10,773 nucleotides of DNA from Marivivens sp. (GTDB taxonomy: Bacteria; Pseudomonadota; Alphaproteobacteria; Rhodobacterales; Rhodobacteraceae), in contig JAHEBR010000056.1 of the NCBI GenBank assembly GCA_024642185.1, forward strand, positions 1 through 10,773. The letters run 5' to 3'. Within the stretch, counting starts at the first letter, position 1. Each line of letters begins with the position of its first letter. Positions 1 to 8,331 of the stretch are shown here, one piece after another. The notes below the pieces were generated by a model. The model did no database searches and was not told the DNA's origin. It saw nothing but the letters and a program-made list of their open reading frames with translations. Position numbers and translations under genes: made by a program.

Positions 1-806
1 ATGTCGGTCATCGCCGGATCGGTGTGGATGCGGCCACGATTGATATTGAGATAGTCGATCTGCCCCGTCGCCTTGAGCCGCTTGGCGATCTTGAGCCCCA
101 TTTCTGGCGTGACGCCGCCCTCCTGCACCTCGTCGGGGGCAAAGCGGACGCCGACGATGAAATCGTCGCCCACCCGCTTGCGCACAGCATCAATGACATC
201 GAGGGCAAACTTCATGCGCGTGTCGAGGCTCTCGGCGCCATAGGGGCCATCGAGCCGGTTGGTGAGCGGCGACCAGAACTGGTCAAGCAGATGCCCGTGG
301 GTCATGACCTCAACCCCGTCCATCCCACCTTCTTTCATCCGCTCGGCAGCATCAGCGAAATCACTGATAATGCGCGTAATATCCCAATCCTCGGCCATCT
401 TGGCAAAGTAGTGGTGGGCGGGCTCGCGGTCGTAGGTCGAGCTCACCGGCGGCAGCCAGTCGCCCTTGTCCCAGCCGGTGCGGCGGCCAAGGTGGGTGAT
501 CTGGATCATCGCCGCCGCGCCATGTTCGTGGATCGCATCGGTCAAATCGCGGATCCACGGAACCACCTCGTCCTTATAGGCGAGGATATTGTTGAAGGCG
601 GGCGGGCTGTCGCGGCTCACCGCCGCCGACCCCGCCGTCATCGCCATCGCGATCCCGCCTTTCGCGCGCTCGGCATGATAAAGCCGGTAGCGCTCTTTCG
701 GCATCCCGTCTTCGGCATAGGCCGGCTCGTGACTGGTCGTCATGATCCGGTTGCGCAGCGTCAGATGGCGCAGCTTGAAGGGCTGGAGAAGGGGATCGTT
801 CGACAT
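1..806 (-). CDS. NADH:flavin oxidoreductase (OYE/TMADH class; N-methylproline demethylase-like), N-terminal part
   Basis: This gene runs off the left edge; 268 codons are visible from an ATG at 806-804. A GAAAGG Shine-Dalgarno lies 8 bases upstream of that start. The protein opens with the LRHLTLRNRI segment typical of old-yellow-enzyme TIM barrels. It also has TSHEPAYAEDGMP (residues 24-36), MIQITHLGRR (100-109), HGHLLDQFWSPLTNRLDGPYG (170-190, with the active-site His pair) and VGVRFAPDE (219-226). The family binds FMN in a (beta/alpha)8 barrel. The larger members (trimethylamine dehydrogenase, 2,4-dienoyl-CoA reductase, N-methylproline demethylase) add a 4Fe-4S cluster and an FAD/NAD(P)H domain, which would lie beyond the window. 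The SHEPAY and DQFWSPLTN forms most resemble, from memory, bacterial N-methylproline or other methylamine demethylases, so oxidative N-demethylation is the best guess. The exact substrate is not established. The gene is divergent from the signalling gene. Confidence 0.88.
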   Translation of the reverse strand, partial: MSNDPLLQPFKLRHLTLRNRIMTTSHEPAYAEDGMPKERYRLYHAERAKGGIAMAMTAGSAAVSRDSPPAFNNILAYKDEVVPWIRDLTDAIHEHGAAAMIQITHLGRRTGWDKGDWLPPVSSTYDREPAHHYFAKMAEDWDITRIISDFADAAERMKEGGMDGVEVMTHGHLLDQFWSPLTNRLDGPYGAESLDTRMKFALDVIDAVRKRVGDDFIVGVRFAPDEVQEGGVTPEMGLKIAKRLKATGQIDYLNINRGRIHTDPAMTD

Positions 807-968
807 CTAGCAGGCCTTTCATTGTGCGGCGGCTTGTTGCGATTTTGGCGGCTCGGAGACGGACCACCGCCGCCCACAACGACATTTGCGGGTCGCAATT
901 CGACCTGGTGTCCACGAACGGTTCGGCATCAGAAATACAATTTCAGTCTGATTATTTTCGAAAGCTGA
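807..968. promoter_or_regulatory. Divergent intergenic region between the flavoprotein and the kinase/cyclase gene
   Basis: This stretch has no gene and must hold the promoters for both flanking genes. On the plus strand, TACAAT at 936-941 is a plausible -10 element, but no good -35 sits at the usual distance, so activator-dependent or alternative-sigma initiation is possible. A short perfect dyad, TTGCG-GGT-CGCAA at 886-898, is a candidate operator half-site pair. Further dyad potential (GGCGG at 847-851, CCGCC at 867-871) may only reflect GC-rich sequence. On the minus strand the flavoprotein Shine-Dalgarno GAAAGG sits just upstream of its ATG. No promoter here is strong enough to call with certainty. 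Confidence 0.4.
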
Positions 969-3900
969 TTGGAAACGAGGCAACCTGAATTACAGTTCTC
1001 CAAAATGGGGAACAGAGCGCAAATGTCGGATCGACTGATCTACGAGAGCCGCAAGTCCAAGGTATTCTACCGAACCGACGAATCTGGCGCGGCCTTTGCC
1101 GTGAAAGTTCTCAACTTCGAGTTCCCCACTCCGGACGACATCTCGCAGTTTCACAACGAATTCGACATTATCGAAGGGCTGCATCTGCCCGGTATCCGCA
1201 ACGCGATCAAAAAGACGCGGGAAAACGGCCGCCATGTCCTAATTATGGAATGGATCAAGGGGCAGCCTCTCAAAGAGGCTTTTCGGGACAAGACCGGCGA
1301 TATCGTTGATGCCCTGCATATCGCGATCGCAGCCTCAAGCGCCTTGGCCGAAATTCACGAAAATCAGATCATCCATCGGGACGTCACGCCCAACAACTTT
1401 CTTGTCGACCTTCAGGAGCGGCGGGTTTGGCTTATTGATTTCGGGATTTCGACCAACCTCAACCTAAAGCAAGCCTTTATCGGCAATCCCGACCGAATCG
1501 AGGGCACTGTCTCGTATGTCTCGCCGGAACAAACCGGCCGGATGAACAGGACTGTTGATTTTAGAACCGATCTCTATTCCTTCGGCATTACCCTCTACGA
1601 AATGCTGTCAGGCGAGGTGCCTTTCGCGGGTAACGACGCAATGGAAGTGGTCCATGCGCATCTGGCGCAAAAGCCGATTCCGCTGATCGAAAAGAACCCG
1701 GACCTGCCGCAGGTTCTTTCCGACATCGTCGATCGTCTCCTCGCGAAAAACGCCGACGACCGATACCAATCCGCAAGGGGTCTCAAGCACGATCTTGAGA
1801 AATGCCTTGCAGCCTATGAAAAGTCCGGGGGCAATTTTCCCGCTTTCCCGCTGGGAGAGGCTGATCATTCCAGCATCTTCCGGCTGCCGCAAAAGCTCTA
1901 CGGCCGAGAGGCGGAGGTGGCCGAGATTATCCAAGCCTACGAAGCCGCAGCCGGGGGGGCACGCAAGCTTCTTCTCGTCGGTGGCTATTCGGGCACCGGA
2001 AAGACCGCCCTTGTTCACGAGGTCCACAAACCGATCACCGCCAATCGGGGCCGCTTCTGCAGCGGCAAGTTTGACCAGCTTCAGCGCGCCACGCCGCATT
2101 TCGCCTTTCTCGAAGCGTTCCGCGATCTGATCGAAACGCTGCTGACCGAAAACGAAGATGTGCTCTCTGATCTGCGCGCGAGCCTTGAGGAAGCCTTGGG
2201 CGAAGAGGGGCAGGTTCTCACCAACGTTCTGCCCAGCCTTGAGCATGTCATCGGCGCCCAGCCTGATGTGCCCGAGGTCGGCGGTGCCGAGGCGCAGAAC
2301 CGTTTTCATTATGTGTTCCGCAAATTCGTTCGGACGCTTGCGACGGTCGACAACCCGCTCGTTATTTTTATCGATGACCTGCAATGGGCGGACTCAGCAT
2401 CGCTCGACCTTTTGCAGGCGCTGATGTCCGATCCAGAAAGCGGTCATCTCCTGATCATCTGCGCCTATCGCGAGAACGAGGTCGACCCGACCCACCCCTT
2501 CATCCGCACGGTGGACGAGATTGCCGAAACCGGCCTGATCCCCGACCGCGTGCAGGTTCGCAATCTCGGCGAGGACGATCTGGTTGCGCTTTTGTCGGAT
2601 GCTCTTTCATCTGCGCCCGAGGCGGTCGCCCCACTCGCTCGGCTCGTGCAAGACAAGACCAAGGGCAATGCGTTCTTCGCCACAGAGTTTCTCAAGTCGC
2701 TGGCCTCGGAAAGTCTTTTGACCTTCGAATTCGAGGCAGCTCGCTGGCTTTGGGACCACGAGCAGATCGCCCAGAAGAACATCGCCGACAATGTGGTTGA
2801 GCTGATGGCGGAAAAGATCCGACGTCTTGATCCGCAGACGCAAGAAATCCTCCAGCTTGCGGCCTGTGCGGGCAACCGTTTTGATCTTGGGACACTGTGC
2901 TGGATTGCGGATGTCGACAGCGAGACCGCCGCGGCCCGCCTGAAACCGGCGCTGGCCGAGGGCCTTGTCCTGCCGCTTGGCCGCTCGGTTTTCAAGTTCA
3001 GCCACGACCGGATTCAGCAGGCGGTCTATTCCTTGATCCCCGAAGAACAGCGCGAGCGGGTTCACCTCAAGATTGGCCGCCGACTGCAATCACGGCTGGA
3101 GGAGAACGATGATACCTCGCGCATCTTCGAGATCGCCAACCAGCTAAACCTTGGGCGCGGCCTTCTGACGAGCCCGGAGGAAATCATCGCACTTGCCGAG
3201 CTCAACCTCAACGCAGGCATTCGCGCCAAACAAAACTCGGCCTTCCCGACGGCGCTGGAATACCTCGGGGCGGGCATCTCACTTGCCGAAGAAGGGCGCG
3301 ATCCTTGGGCCGACCACTATGATCTGAGCCTTGCGCTTTACAGCGAAGCCACCGAGGCGGCCTATCTTGCCGGCCGCTTCGACCAAACCGACGCCTGGTT
3401 CCGCGAGGTGCTTGCCCACGGTCGAACGATCCTCGACAAGGTCAAACCCTATGAGACCCGCATCCTCGCCTATAAGGCGGAGAACAAGCTCATGGAGGCA
3501 ATCGACACGGGCCTTGAGCTTCTCGAACTTTTGGGAGAGCGTTTTCCCCGCAATCCCAACATGGCCCACATCTTCCGCGATCTGGCGACGACGCATTTTG
3601 CGCTCATGGGCAAGTCGAACGAAGATCTGATGGCCCTGCCCCTGATGACCGACCCCGAGAAGAAGGCGGCCATGCGGATCATCGCCGACATCATGTCGTC
3701 GGTCTATTGGGGCAAGCCCAATCTCGTGCCGATCATCGCCTTCCGGATGGTTCGGCTCTCGCTCAAATACGGCAACCATCCGGTCTCGTGCTTTGCCTAT
3801 GGCTCCTACGGCGTTCTGATGTGCGGGGTCCTCGGGGCGATGCGCACGGGCTATCGCTATGGGCAACTGGCGCTCGATCTGCTGGAAAAGCTGAATGCCA

Positions 3901-6137
3901 AGGAATGGAAGGCGCAGATCTTCGTCACACCCTATGCGTTGATCTTCCACTGGAACGAACACGTCCGCAACACGCTCCGCCCGCTGCAGCAATCCTTCCA
4001 GATCGGCATGGAGACGGGCCTGATCGAGTTTGCCTGCGTCAACACCAATATCTACTGCATCCAATCCTTCCTCTGCGGCCGCCCGCTCGAGCGGGTCGAG
4101 GAAGAAACCCGCGCCTACAGCGAGCTTTACAAGCAGTTCAAGCAGGAGACGAATTACAATTACAACGAGGTCTTCCGGCAGGCGATGCTGAACCTCTTGG
4201 GCCGCTCGAGCGATCCGGTGAAGCTTTCGGGCGAGGCTTATGACGAAGACAGGATGCTCGCCCAGAACGAGGAACGGAGCGACAAGACCGGCACATTTTT
4301 CATTCATTTCAACAAGATGCTGTTGGCCTACTATTTCCGCCGGTTTGACGAGGCGCGGCTGCACGCGCGGGAATCCCGCAAGCGGCTTGATGCGGTGCTG
4401 GCCAAGTTCGAAATCCCCAACCAGCATTTCTACGAGGCGCTGACGCTTCTGGCCGTGGCGGAGCGCAGCAGCGGCGTTGAGCGGTTCAAGCTCATCGCCC
4501 GAGCGCGGATGGATATCGCCAAACTGAAGCGTTGGGGCAAATATGCGCCCGAGAACTACCGGCATAAATACGATCTCTGCTATGCCGAGCTGGCCCGAAT
4601 TCAGGGCCACACCGACCGCGCATGGCTGGCCTATGACCGCGCTGTGGCGGGCGCCTCGGAGAACGACTACCTGCACGAACAGGCGCTGGCCTATGAGCTT
4701 GCGGGCCGGTTCTATGCCGCGAGCGGCCGCAAGATTTTGGCCGAGTTCCACCTCAAAGCCGCCTACAACGCCTATCGAGAGTGGGGCGCAAAAGCGAAGC
4801 TGCGCGATCTGGCCGAGACCTTCCCGATGTATCTTTCGACGAATACCCAAGGGATCGAAGCCACCTCGGGCACGATAGACACAAGCTCGTCGATGATCGA
4901 CGGCTCGATCCTTGATATTACCACTGTTCTCAAAGCCTCGACCACGATCTCGGGCGAAGTTGTCCCCTCGCGGCTTTTGACCGTTCTCATGCACATCGTT
5001 CTTGAAAATGCGGGCGCCCAGCGCGGCTATCTCCTTCTCGACAGCGCCGAGGGTCTGCGCGTTCAGGCGCATGGCGAAGGTGGGAACGAAACCCTTGAGG
5101 TGATGCAGGGAACGCCATTTGAAGATTGCGAGGGATTGTCGGTTCCGGTGGTGAAATACGTCCACCGCACAGGAGAGCCGGTTGTTCTGGCCGAGGCCTG
5201 GTCCGATGGCCGCTTCCGAGGCCAGCCCTATATGGAGAAGTACCAGCCAAAATCGATCCTCTGCGTGCCGATACTCAATCAGGGCAAGCGTGTGGGTGTG
5301 CTCTATCTGGAAAACAACCTTACTGTTGGCGCCTTCACCCGTGACAGGGTCGACCTCTTGAAGCTTCTCTCCGGCCAGATCGCGGTGTCGATCGACAATG
5401 CGATGCTCTATGAACAGCTCGAGCAAAAGGTGGCCGAGCGCACGGCCGAGCTGGCCGAGGAAAAGAAGAAGTCCGACAACCTCCTGCTCAATATTCTCCC
5501 TGTCGAAACCGCCGAAGAACTGAAACAGAAGGGCCACGCCGAAGCGCGGCACTATGAGCGCGTGACCGTCCTTTTCACCGATTTCAAAGGGTTCACCGAA
5601 TTGTCGGCGCGCCTGACGCCCGCCGAACTCGTCGCCGAGCTCGACGACTGTTTCAAGGCCTTCGACCAGATCGCCGAGAAATACCGGATCGAGAAAATCA
5701 AGACCATTGGCGACAGCTATATGGCCGTAGGCGGACTGCCTGTGCCGAACTCCACGCACGCCGAAAACGTGGTGAATGCCGCGCTCGAAATGCGAGACTT
5801 TATGTCCAGTCGGAATTCCTCGGGTGGTGGCAAGACGATGGGCATCCGCATCGGTGTCCATACCGGCCCGGTGGTCGCCGGCATTGTTGGATTGAAGAAA
5901 TTTCAATACGATATCTGGGGAGACACGGTGAATACCGCCTCGCGCATGGAAAGCTCGGGCGAGGTCGGTCAGGTGAACGTGTCTCAAACGACCTACGATC
6001 TCGTTCGCAGAAAATTTGATTTTACGTTCAGAGGAGAGGTTGAAGCGAAAGGCAAAGGGAAAATCCCGATGTATTTCGTTGACCGCCTCGCTCCATCCCA
6101 GAATTCAGAGGGACAGAATGAGCAAGACGAAAACTAG
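969..6137 (+). CDS. Multidomain signalling protein: Ser/Thr kinase, AAA (STAND-like) ATPase, helical repeats, GAF, adenylyl cyclase
   Basis: A 1722-residue predicted cytoplasmic protein with no membrane segment or signal peptide that I can see. The Ser/Thr kinase domain (about 20-285) has AVK46, E64, HRD (136-138), N143, DFG (157-159) and SPE (185-187). The AAA/STAND ATPase (about 308-560) has Walker A GYSGTGKT (339-346) and Walker B LVIFIDD (464-470). Alpha-helical, TPR-like sequence spans about 610-1290, and a GAF domain about 1325-1480. A charged helical linker (1481-1520) carries NLLLNILP, a common cyclase transducer form. The class III cyclase (about 1528-1705) has metal ligands D1538 and D1582, K1578 and D1648 for adenine selection, and transition-state N1655 and R1659. 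It should make cAMP. The kinase-AAA-GAF core is known from bacterial trifunctional sensor kinases that end in a histidine kinase; here a cyclase takes that place. The start is uncertain: a stop codon lies directly before TTG 969, and ATG 1005 or ATG 1023 (GGGGAA 10 bases upstream) are alternatives. The 3' end overlaps the lipoxygenase gene by 20 bases. Confidence 0.93.
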   Translation: METRQPELQFSKMGNRAQMSDRLIYESRKSKVFYRTDESGAAFAVKVLNFEFPTPDDISQFHNEFDIIEGLHLPGIRNAIKKTRENGRHVLIMEWIKGQPLKEAFRDKTGDIVDALHIAIAASSALAEIHENQIIHRDVTPNNFLVDLQERRVWLIDFGISTNLNLKQAFIGNPDRIEGTVSYVSPEQTGRMNRTVDFRTDLYSFGITLYEMLSGEVPFAGNDAMEVVHAHLAQKPIPLIEKNPDLPQVLSDIVDRLLAKNADDRYQSARGLKHDLEKCLAAYEKSGGNFPAFPLGEADHSSIFRLPQKLYGREAEVAEIIQAYEAAAGGARKLLLVGGYSGTGKTALVHEVHKPITANRGRFCSGKFDQLQRATPHFAFLEAFRDLIETLLTENEDVLSDLRASLEEALGEEGQVLTNVLPSLEHVIGAQPDVPEVGGAEAQNRFHYVFRKFVRTLATVDNPLVIFIDDLQWADSASLDLLQALMSDPESGHLLIICAYRENEVDPTHPFIRTVDEIAETGLIPDRVQVRNLGEDDLVALLSDALSSAPEAVAPLARLVQDKTKGNAFFATEFLKSLASESLLTFEFEAARWLWDHEQIAQKNIADNVVELMAEKIRRLDPQTQEILQLAACAGNRFDLGTLCWIADVDSETAAARLKPALAEGLVLPLGRSVFKFSHDRIQQAVYSLIPEEQRERVHLKIGRRLQSRLEENDDTSRIFEIANQLNLGRGLLTSPEEIIALAELNLNAGIRAKQNSAFPTALEYLGAGISLAEEGRDPWADHYDLSLALYSEATEAAYLAGRFDQTDAWFREVLAHGRTILDKVKPYETRILAYKAENKLMEAIDTGLELLELLGERFPRNPNMAHIFRDLATTHFALMGKSNEDLMALPLMTDPEKKAAMRIIADIMSSVYWGKPNLVPIIAFRMVRLSLKYGNHPVSCFAYGSYGVLMCGVLGAMRTGYRYGQLALDLLEKLNAKEWKAQIFVTPYALIFHWNEHVRNTLRPLQQSFQIGMETGLIEFACVNTNIYCIQSFLCGRPLERVEEETRAYSELYKQFKQETNYNYNEVFRQAMLNLLGRSSDPVKLSGEAYDEDRMLAQNEERSDKTGTFFIHFNKMLLAYYFRRFDEARLHARESRKRLDAVLAKFEIPNQHFYEALTLLAVAERSSGVERFKLIARARMDIAKLKRWGKYAPENYRHKYDLCYAELARIQGHTDRAWLAYDRAVAGASENDYLHEQALAYELAGRFYAASGRKILAEFHLKAAYNAYREWGAKAKLRDLAETFPMYLSTNTQGIEATSGTIDTSSSMIDGSILDITTVLKASTTISGEVVPSRLLTVLMHIVLENAGAQRGYLLLDSAEGLRVQAHGEGGNETLEVMQGTPFEDCEGLSVPVVKYVHRTGEPVVLAEAWSDGRFRGQPYMEKYQPKSILCVPILNQGKRVGVLYLENNLTVGAFTRDRVDLLKLLSGQIAVSIDNAMLYEQLEQKVAERTAELAEEKKKSDNLLLNILPVETAEELKQKGHAEARHYERVTVLFTDFKGFTELSARLTPAELVAELDDCFKAFDQIAEKYRIEKIKTIGDSYMAVGGLPVPNSTHAENVVNAALEMRDFMSSRNSSGGGKTMGIRIGVHTGPVVAGIVGLKKFQYDIWGDTVNTASRMESSGEVGQVNVSQTTYDLVRRKFDFTFRGEVEAKGKGKIPMYFVDRLAPSQNSEGQNEQDEN
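6107..6137 (+). promoter_or_regulatory. Ribosome binding site and 20-base overlap between cyclase and lipoxygenase genes
   Basis: AGAGGGA at 6107-6113 lies inside the last codons of the cyclase gene, and its GAGGG core is 5 bases from ATG 6118. The upstream gene ends with TAG at 6135-6137. This fixes the lipoxygenase start at 6118, not at the in-frame ATG 6016, which lies deep within the upstream gene and would add 34 residues of non-conserved sequence. The overlap implies co-transcription and probable translational coupling. Confidence 0.8.
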
Positions 6138-8331
6138 CGCCGAGGCTGCGATCAGTTCCGCGCCCACCGATGAGGCCTCGATCCGTGAGATCATCGACAA
6201 GTGCAAACGCGAGACGCGGATCGAGTATCACTATGGCGACGGTTTCTTCAAACCGCGGATGCGCGGGATCAATCATCTCGAGCTTGGCCGTTCAAAGATC
6301 ATCTCGAGCCCGATCACCATCCTGATCGAGTGGCTCTATGTTCAGTGGAAGCGGGTCCGCGATTTCTTTGGCGATCTCGGCAAGCGCCTGTTCCCGCGGG
6401 AGGGGCGCGTCTGGTGCGACCGGGTCGACAGCCATCTCGCCGGCCAGACGATCTTTGCCGGAGACCGCGGCGACGGGGCGCCCATCCACCACCTGCATCT
6501 TGAATTCTGGGGCCGGACGTGGCTCGGCCATTGGCGCAAGTTTGGCGAGACCAAGACCGACAAGGAAGGCTATTTCCGCCTGCCCTTCGATCTGCGACAG
6601 GCGCGGCGCCTTTGGGTGCGGCGCGTCTATTTCGAGATCCAGACCACGACGCGGGTCTATTTTCATGAGGGCAAGCCACGCTTTCATTTCGATGTGTGGC
6701 GCAGGGTCGAATTGCCCAAGGGCGACCTGATCGGCATGGACTATAACCTGCGCACCATTCGCCTCGATTTCTGGCGCTATCGCGAAGGGGCCTACACGCC
6801 GCGCGCCAAGGTCAACGCAAGCGGCGACGAGCCAGAGCACTATAGCCAGGGCCGGATCGACGCCCTGATGGAGCAGGTCATCCCGATCGAGCTTACCAAG
6901 ATCAAGCACCTCGACCAGATCGAGCTTGATCCCGGCTCGCTCACCATCCCCGAGATTCAGGCGGATTATCCGATGAACCTCACGACCTGCATCGAAAAGC
7001 ATCTGCCTGGCTATACCCGCGGCGATGAATGGTTCGGCGAGCGGATGATGAACGGCATGAACCGCGGTACGTTTCAGCCCGACGCAAAGAAGAAGGGCCA
7101 CTACTGGATCCATTATTTCGGGCGCTGCTGGTATGAGAGCAACGATGTCTATGCCCTGCCCGACGTGGATATCCTCTTCAAACTCAAGAAAAACGGCCTG
7201 CCCGAGCCGGTGGAAATCCACCTGACCGGCAAGCTGAACAGCCACGAACACGACCCATGGAAGAAGCGGGTCTATACGCCGAAAGACGAGCCCGACTGGA
7301 CCTATGCCAAGCGCGTCGCGCGGGTGAACGGGGCCTTCAACACCGAGGTGGAAGAGCATTTCGCGGGCACCCACCTCAATTCCGAGCAATTCGCCGTCGC
7401 CTGCTATCGCAACCTCAAGCTCAACCCCGTGGCAGCGCTTCTGATGCCGCATCTCAAGGAGGTCTCCCTGATCGACCACGCGGCCGACAAGACCCTGATC
7501 GGCGGCTATATCGCAGCGGCAACGGCGCTGACCAAAGAGGGCCTTGAACAGCGCACCCGCGACATCATGGGGATGCAGGACTGGAAGGGCTGGAAGCCCA
7601 TGACGCCGATCAGCAAGGCCCATAGCTGCGCCAAGGCCGAGGCGCTTTTCTGGGATGTGGTCGGAGGCTATGTGGATCGCTTCGTTGAGGATTGGAAGGA
7701 CGAGATCCAGAAGCACTGGTTCGAGATCTACTGTTTCTCGGAAGACCTCGTGAACCACGCCGTCCCCGTGGCCTTCACCGCCCCGCAAGATGCCCCGCCC
7801 AAAGGCGCGAAGTGGAAAGCTTTGGCCGATCGCCGCTTTGAGTATTATTGCCAGCAGTATTCCTTCGATCCCACGCTCGAACGCCCCGTCGTGAACGGCG
7901 AGCGCAAGGCGATTTCGCGGATCACCGCGGCCAAATCGTTCCACGAGGCGGGCAAAGAGGATTGGCAGAACCTCAAGGACGCCTGCCGCTACGCGATCAT
8001 GATGGCGACCTATATGCACACATGGATCAACGAGCATCAGTATGATGATCTGGGCGAGATCCTCTATAGCTGCGGCGGGTTGCGCTATGGCGAAAAGCCC
8101 GAGGGCATCATGGCCCCCGAGAGCGATTATGGCATCGCCCCCGACCTTGAACGCAGCACCCAGATGCTGTGGTTCACCAACCTCCTGTCGCGCACCGAAT
8201 ACGGCTTTATCACCCGCAACGAAGAGGGCGACGTAAACCCGCATTTCGCCGAGCTTCTCGAAGCCAAACGCGAGGAGTTCAAATCCCTTGGCGTCGATAT
8301 CGACGCAATCGAGTCGAGGACCAACATATGA
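6118..8331 (+). CDS. Lipoxygenase (non-heme iron fatty-acid dioxygenase) with a novel N-terminal domain
   Basis: A 737-residue lipoxygenase, which would add O2 to a pentadiene-containing fatty acid to give a hydroperoxide. The C-terminal half (about 300-737) matches the lipoxygenase fold. WFGERMMNGMN (305-315) matches the family WF-LNG-NP segment. The H-x4-H ligands are H414 and H419 in EHFAGTHLNSEQFAVACYRNL, followed by LLMPHLKEVSLID (441-453). Helix motif MHTWIN gives H634-x3-N638, and the protein ends in Ile737, the carboxylate ligand. All five iron ligands are therefore present. The position that helps set stereochemistry (Ala in most S-, Gly in many R-lipoxygenases) aligns to Ala456. The N-terminal region lacks a recognisable PLAT domain. 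Residues about 95-200 instead resemble a transthyretin-like or carboxypeptidase-regulatory-like beta sandwich (G-x-V start, TDKEGYFRLPFDL at 147-159). A hydrophobic stretch at 61-79 may be an amphipathic membrane contact. The length is above that usual for bacterial lipoxygenases. The gene ends in an ATGA overlap with the catalase-like gene. The natural substrate is unknown. Confidence 0.92.
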   Translation: MSKTKTSAEAAISSAPTDEASIREIIDKCKRETRIEYHYGDGFFKPRMRGINHLELGRSKIISSPITILIEWLYVQWKRVRDFFGDLGKRLFPREGRVWCDRVDSHLAGQTIFAGDRGDGAPIHHLHLEFWGRTWLGHWRKFGETKTDKEGYFRLPFDLRQARRLWVRRVYFEIQTTTRVYFHEGKPRFHFDVWRRVELPKGDLIGMDYNLRTIRLDFWRYREGAYTPRAKVNASGDEPEHYSQGRIDALMEQVIPIELTKIKHLDQIELDPGSLTIPEIQADYPMNLTTCIEKHLPGYTRGDEWFGERMMNGMNRGTFQPDAKKKGHYWIHYFGRCWYESNDVYALPDVDILFKLKKNGLPEPVEIHLTGKLNSHEHDPWKKRVYTPKDEPDWTYAKRVARVNGAFNTEVEEHFAGTHLNSEQFAVACYRNLKLNPVAALLMPHLKEVSLIDHAADKTLIGGYIAAATALTKEGLEQRTRDIMGMQDWKGWKPMTPISKAHSCAKAEALFWDVVGGYVDRFVEDWKDEIQKHWFEIYCFSEDLVNHAVPVAFTAPQDAPPKGAKWKALADRRFEYYCQQYSFDPTLERPVVNGERKAISRITAAKSFHEAGKEDWQNLKDACRYAIMMATYMHTWINEHQYDDLGEILYSCGGLRYGEKPEGIMAPESDYGIAPDLERSTQMLWFTNLLSRTEYGFITRNEEGDVNPHFAELLEAKREEFKSLGVDIDAIESRTNI
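8316..8331 (+). promoter_or_regulatory. Ribosome binding site and ATGA stop/start overlap
   Basis: GAGGA at 8316-8320 precedes ATG 8328 by 7 bases, and the ATG overlaps the lipoxygenase stop TGA (8329-8331). This decides the catalase-like start: an upstream in-frame ATG at 8169 would lie inside the lipoxygenase gene and encode an Arg-rich out-of-frame shadow. The arrangement is typical of translational coupling and supports a fixed ratio of the two proteins. Confidence 0.85.

Noticed and set aside
1..806. The old-yellow-enzyme gene as a bacterial counterpart of 12-oxophytodienoate reductase, completing a jasmonate-like lipoxygenase/AOS/OPR pathway
   Set aside because: The idea is tempting, but the gene is divergent from the operon. 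Its SHEPAY and DQFWSPLTN forms resemble the demethylase/TMADH branch, not the OPR branch. A tree of the full-length protein would decide; clustering with OPR enzymes would revive the idea.
24..968. A 314-residue open frame on the plus strand at the left end
   Set aside because: It is a shadow of the minus-strand flavoprotein gene, has no recognisable domain, and its His/Arg/Pro-rich content is typical of antisense reading of GC-rich coding DNA.
3279..5987. A 902-residue open frame on the minus strand inside the cyclase gene
   Set aside because: Long antisense frames are common opposite GC-rich genes. The translation has no domain, while the plus strand has clear kinase, ATPase, GAF and cyclase motifs.
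6292..8244. A 650-residue open frame on the minus strand inside the lipoxygenase gene
   Set aside because: It is an antisense shadow with no recognisable motif; the plus strand carries the full lipoxygenase ligand set.
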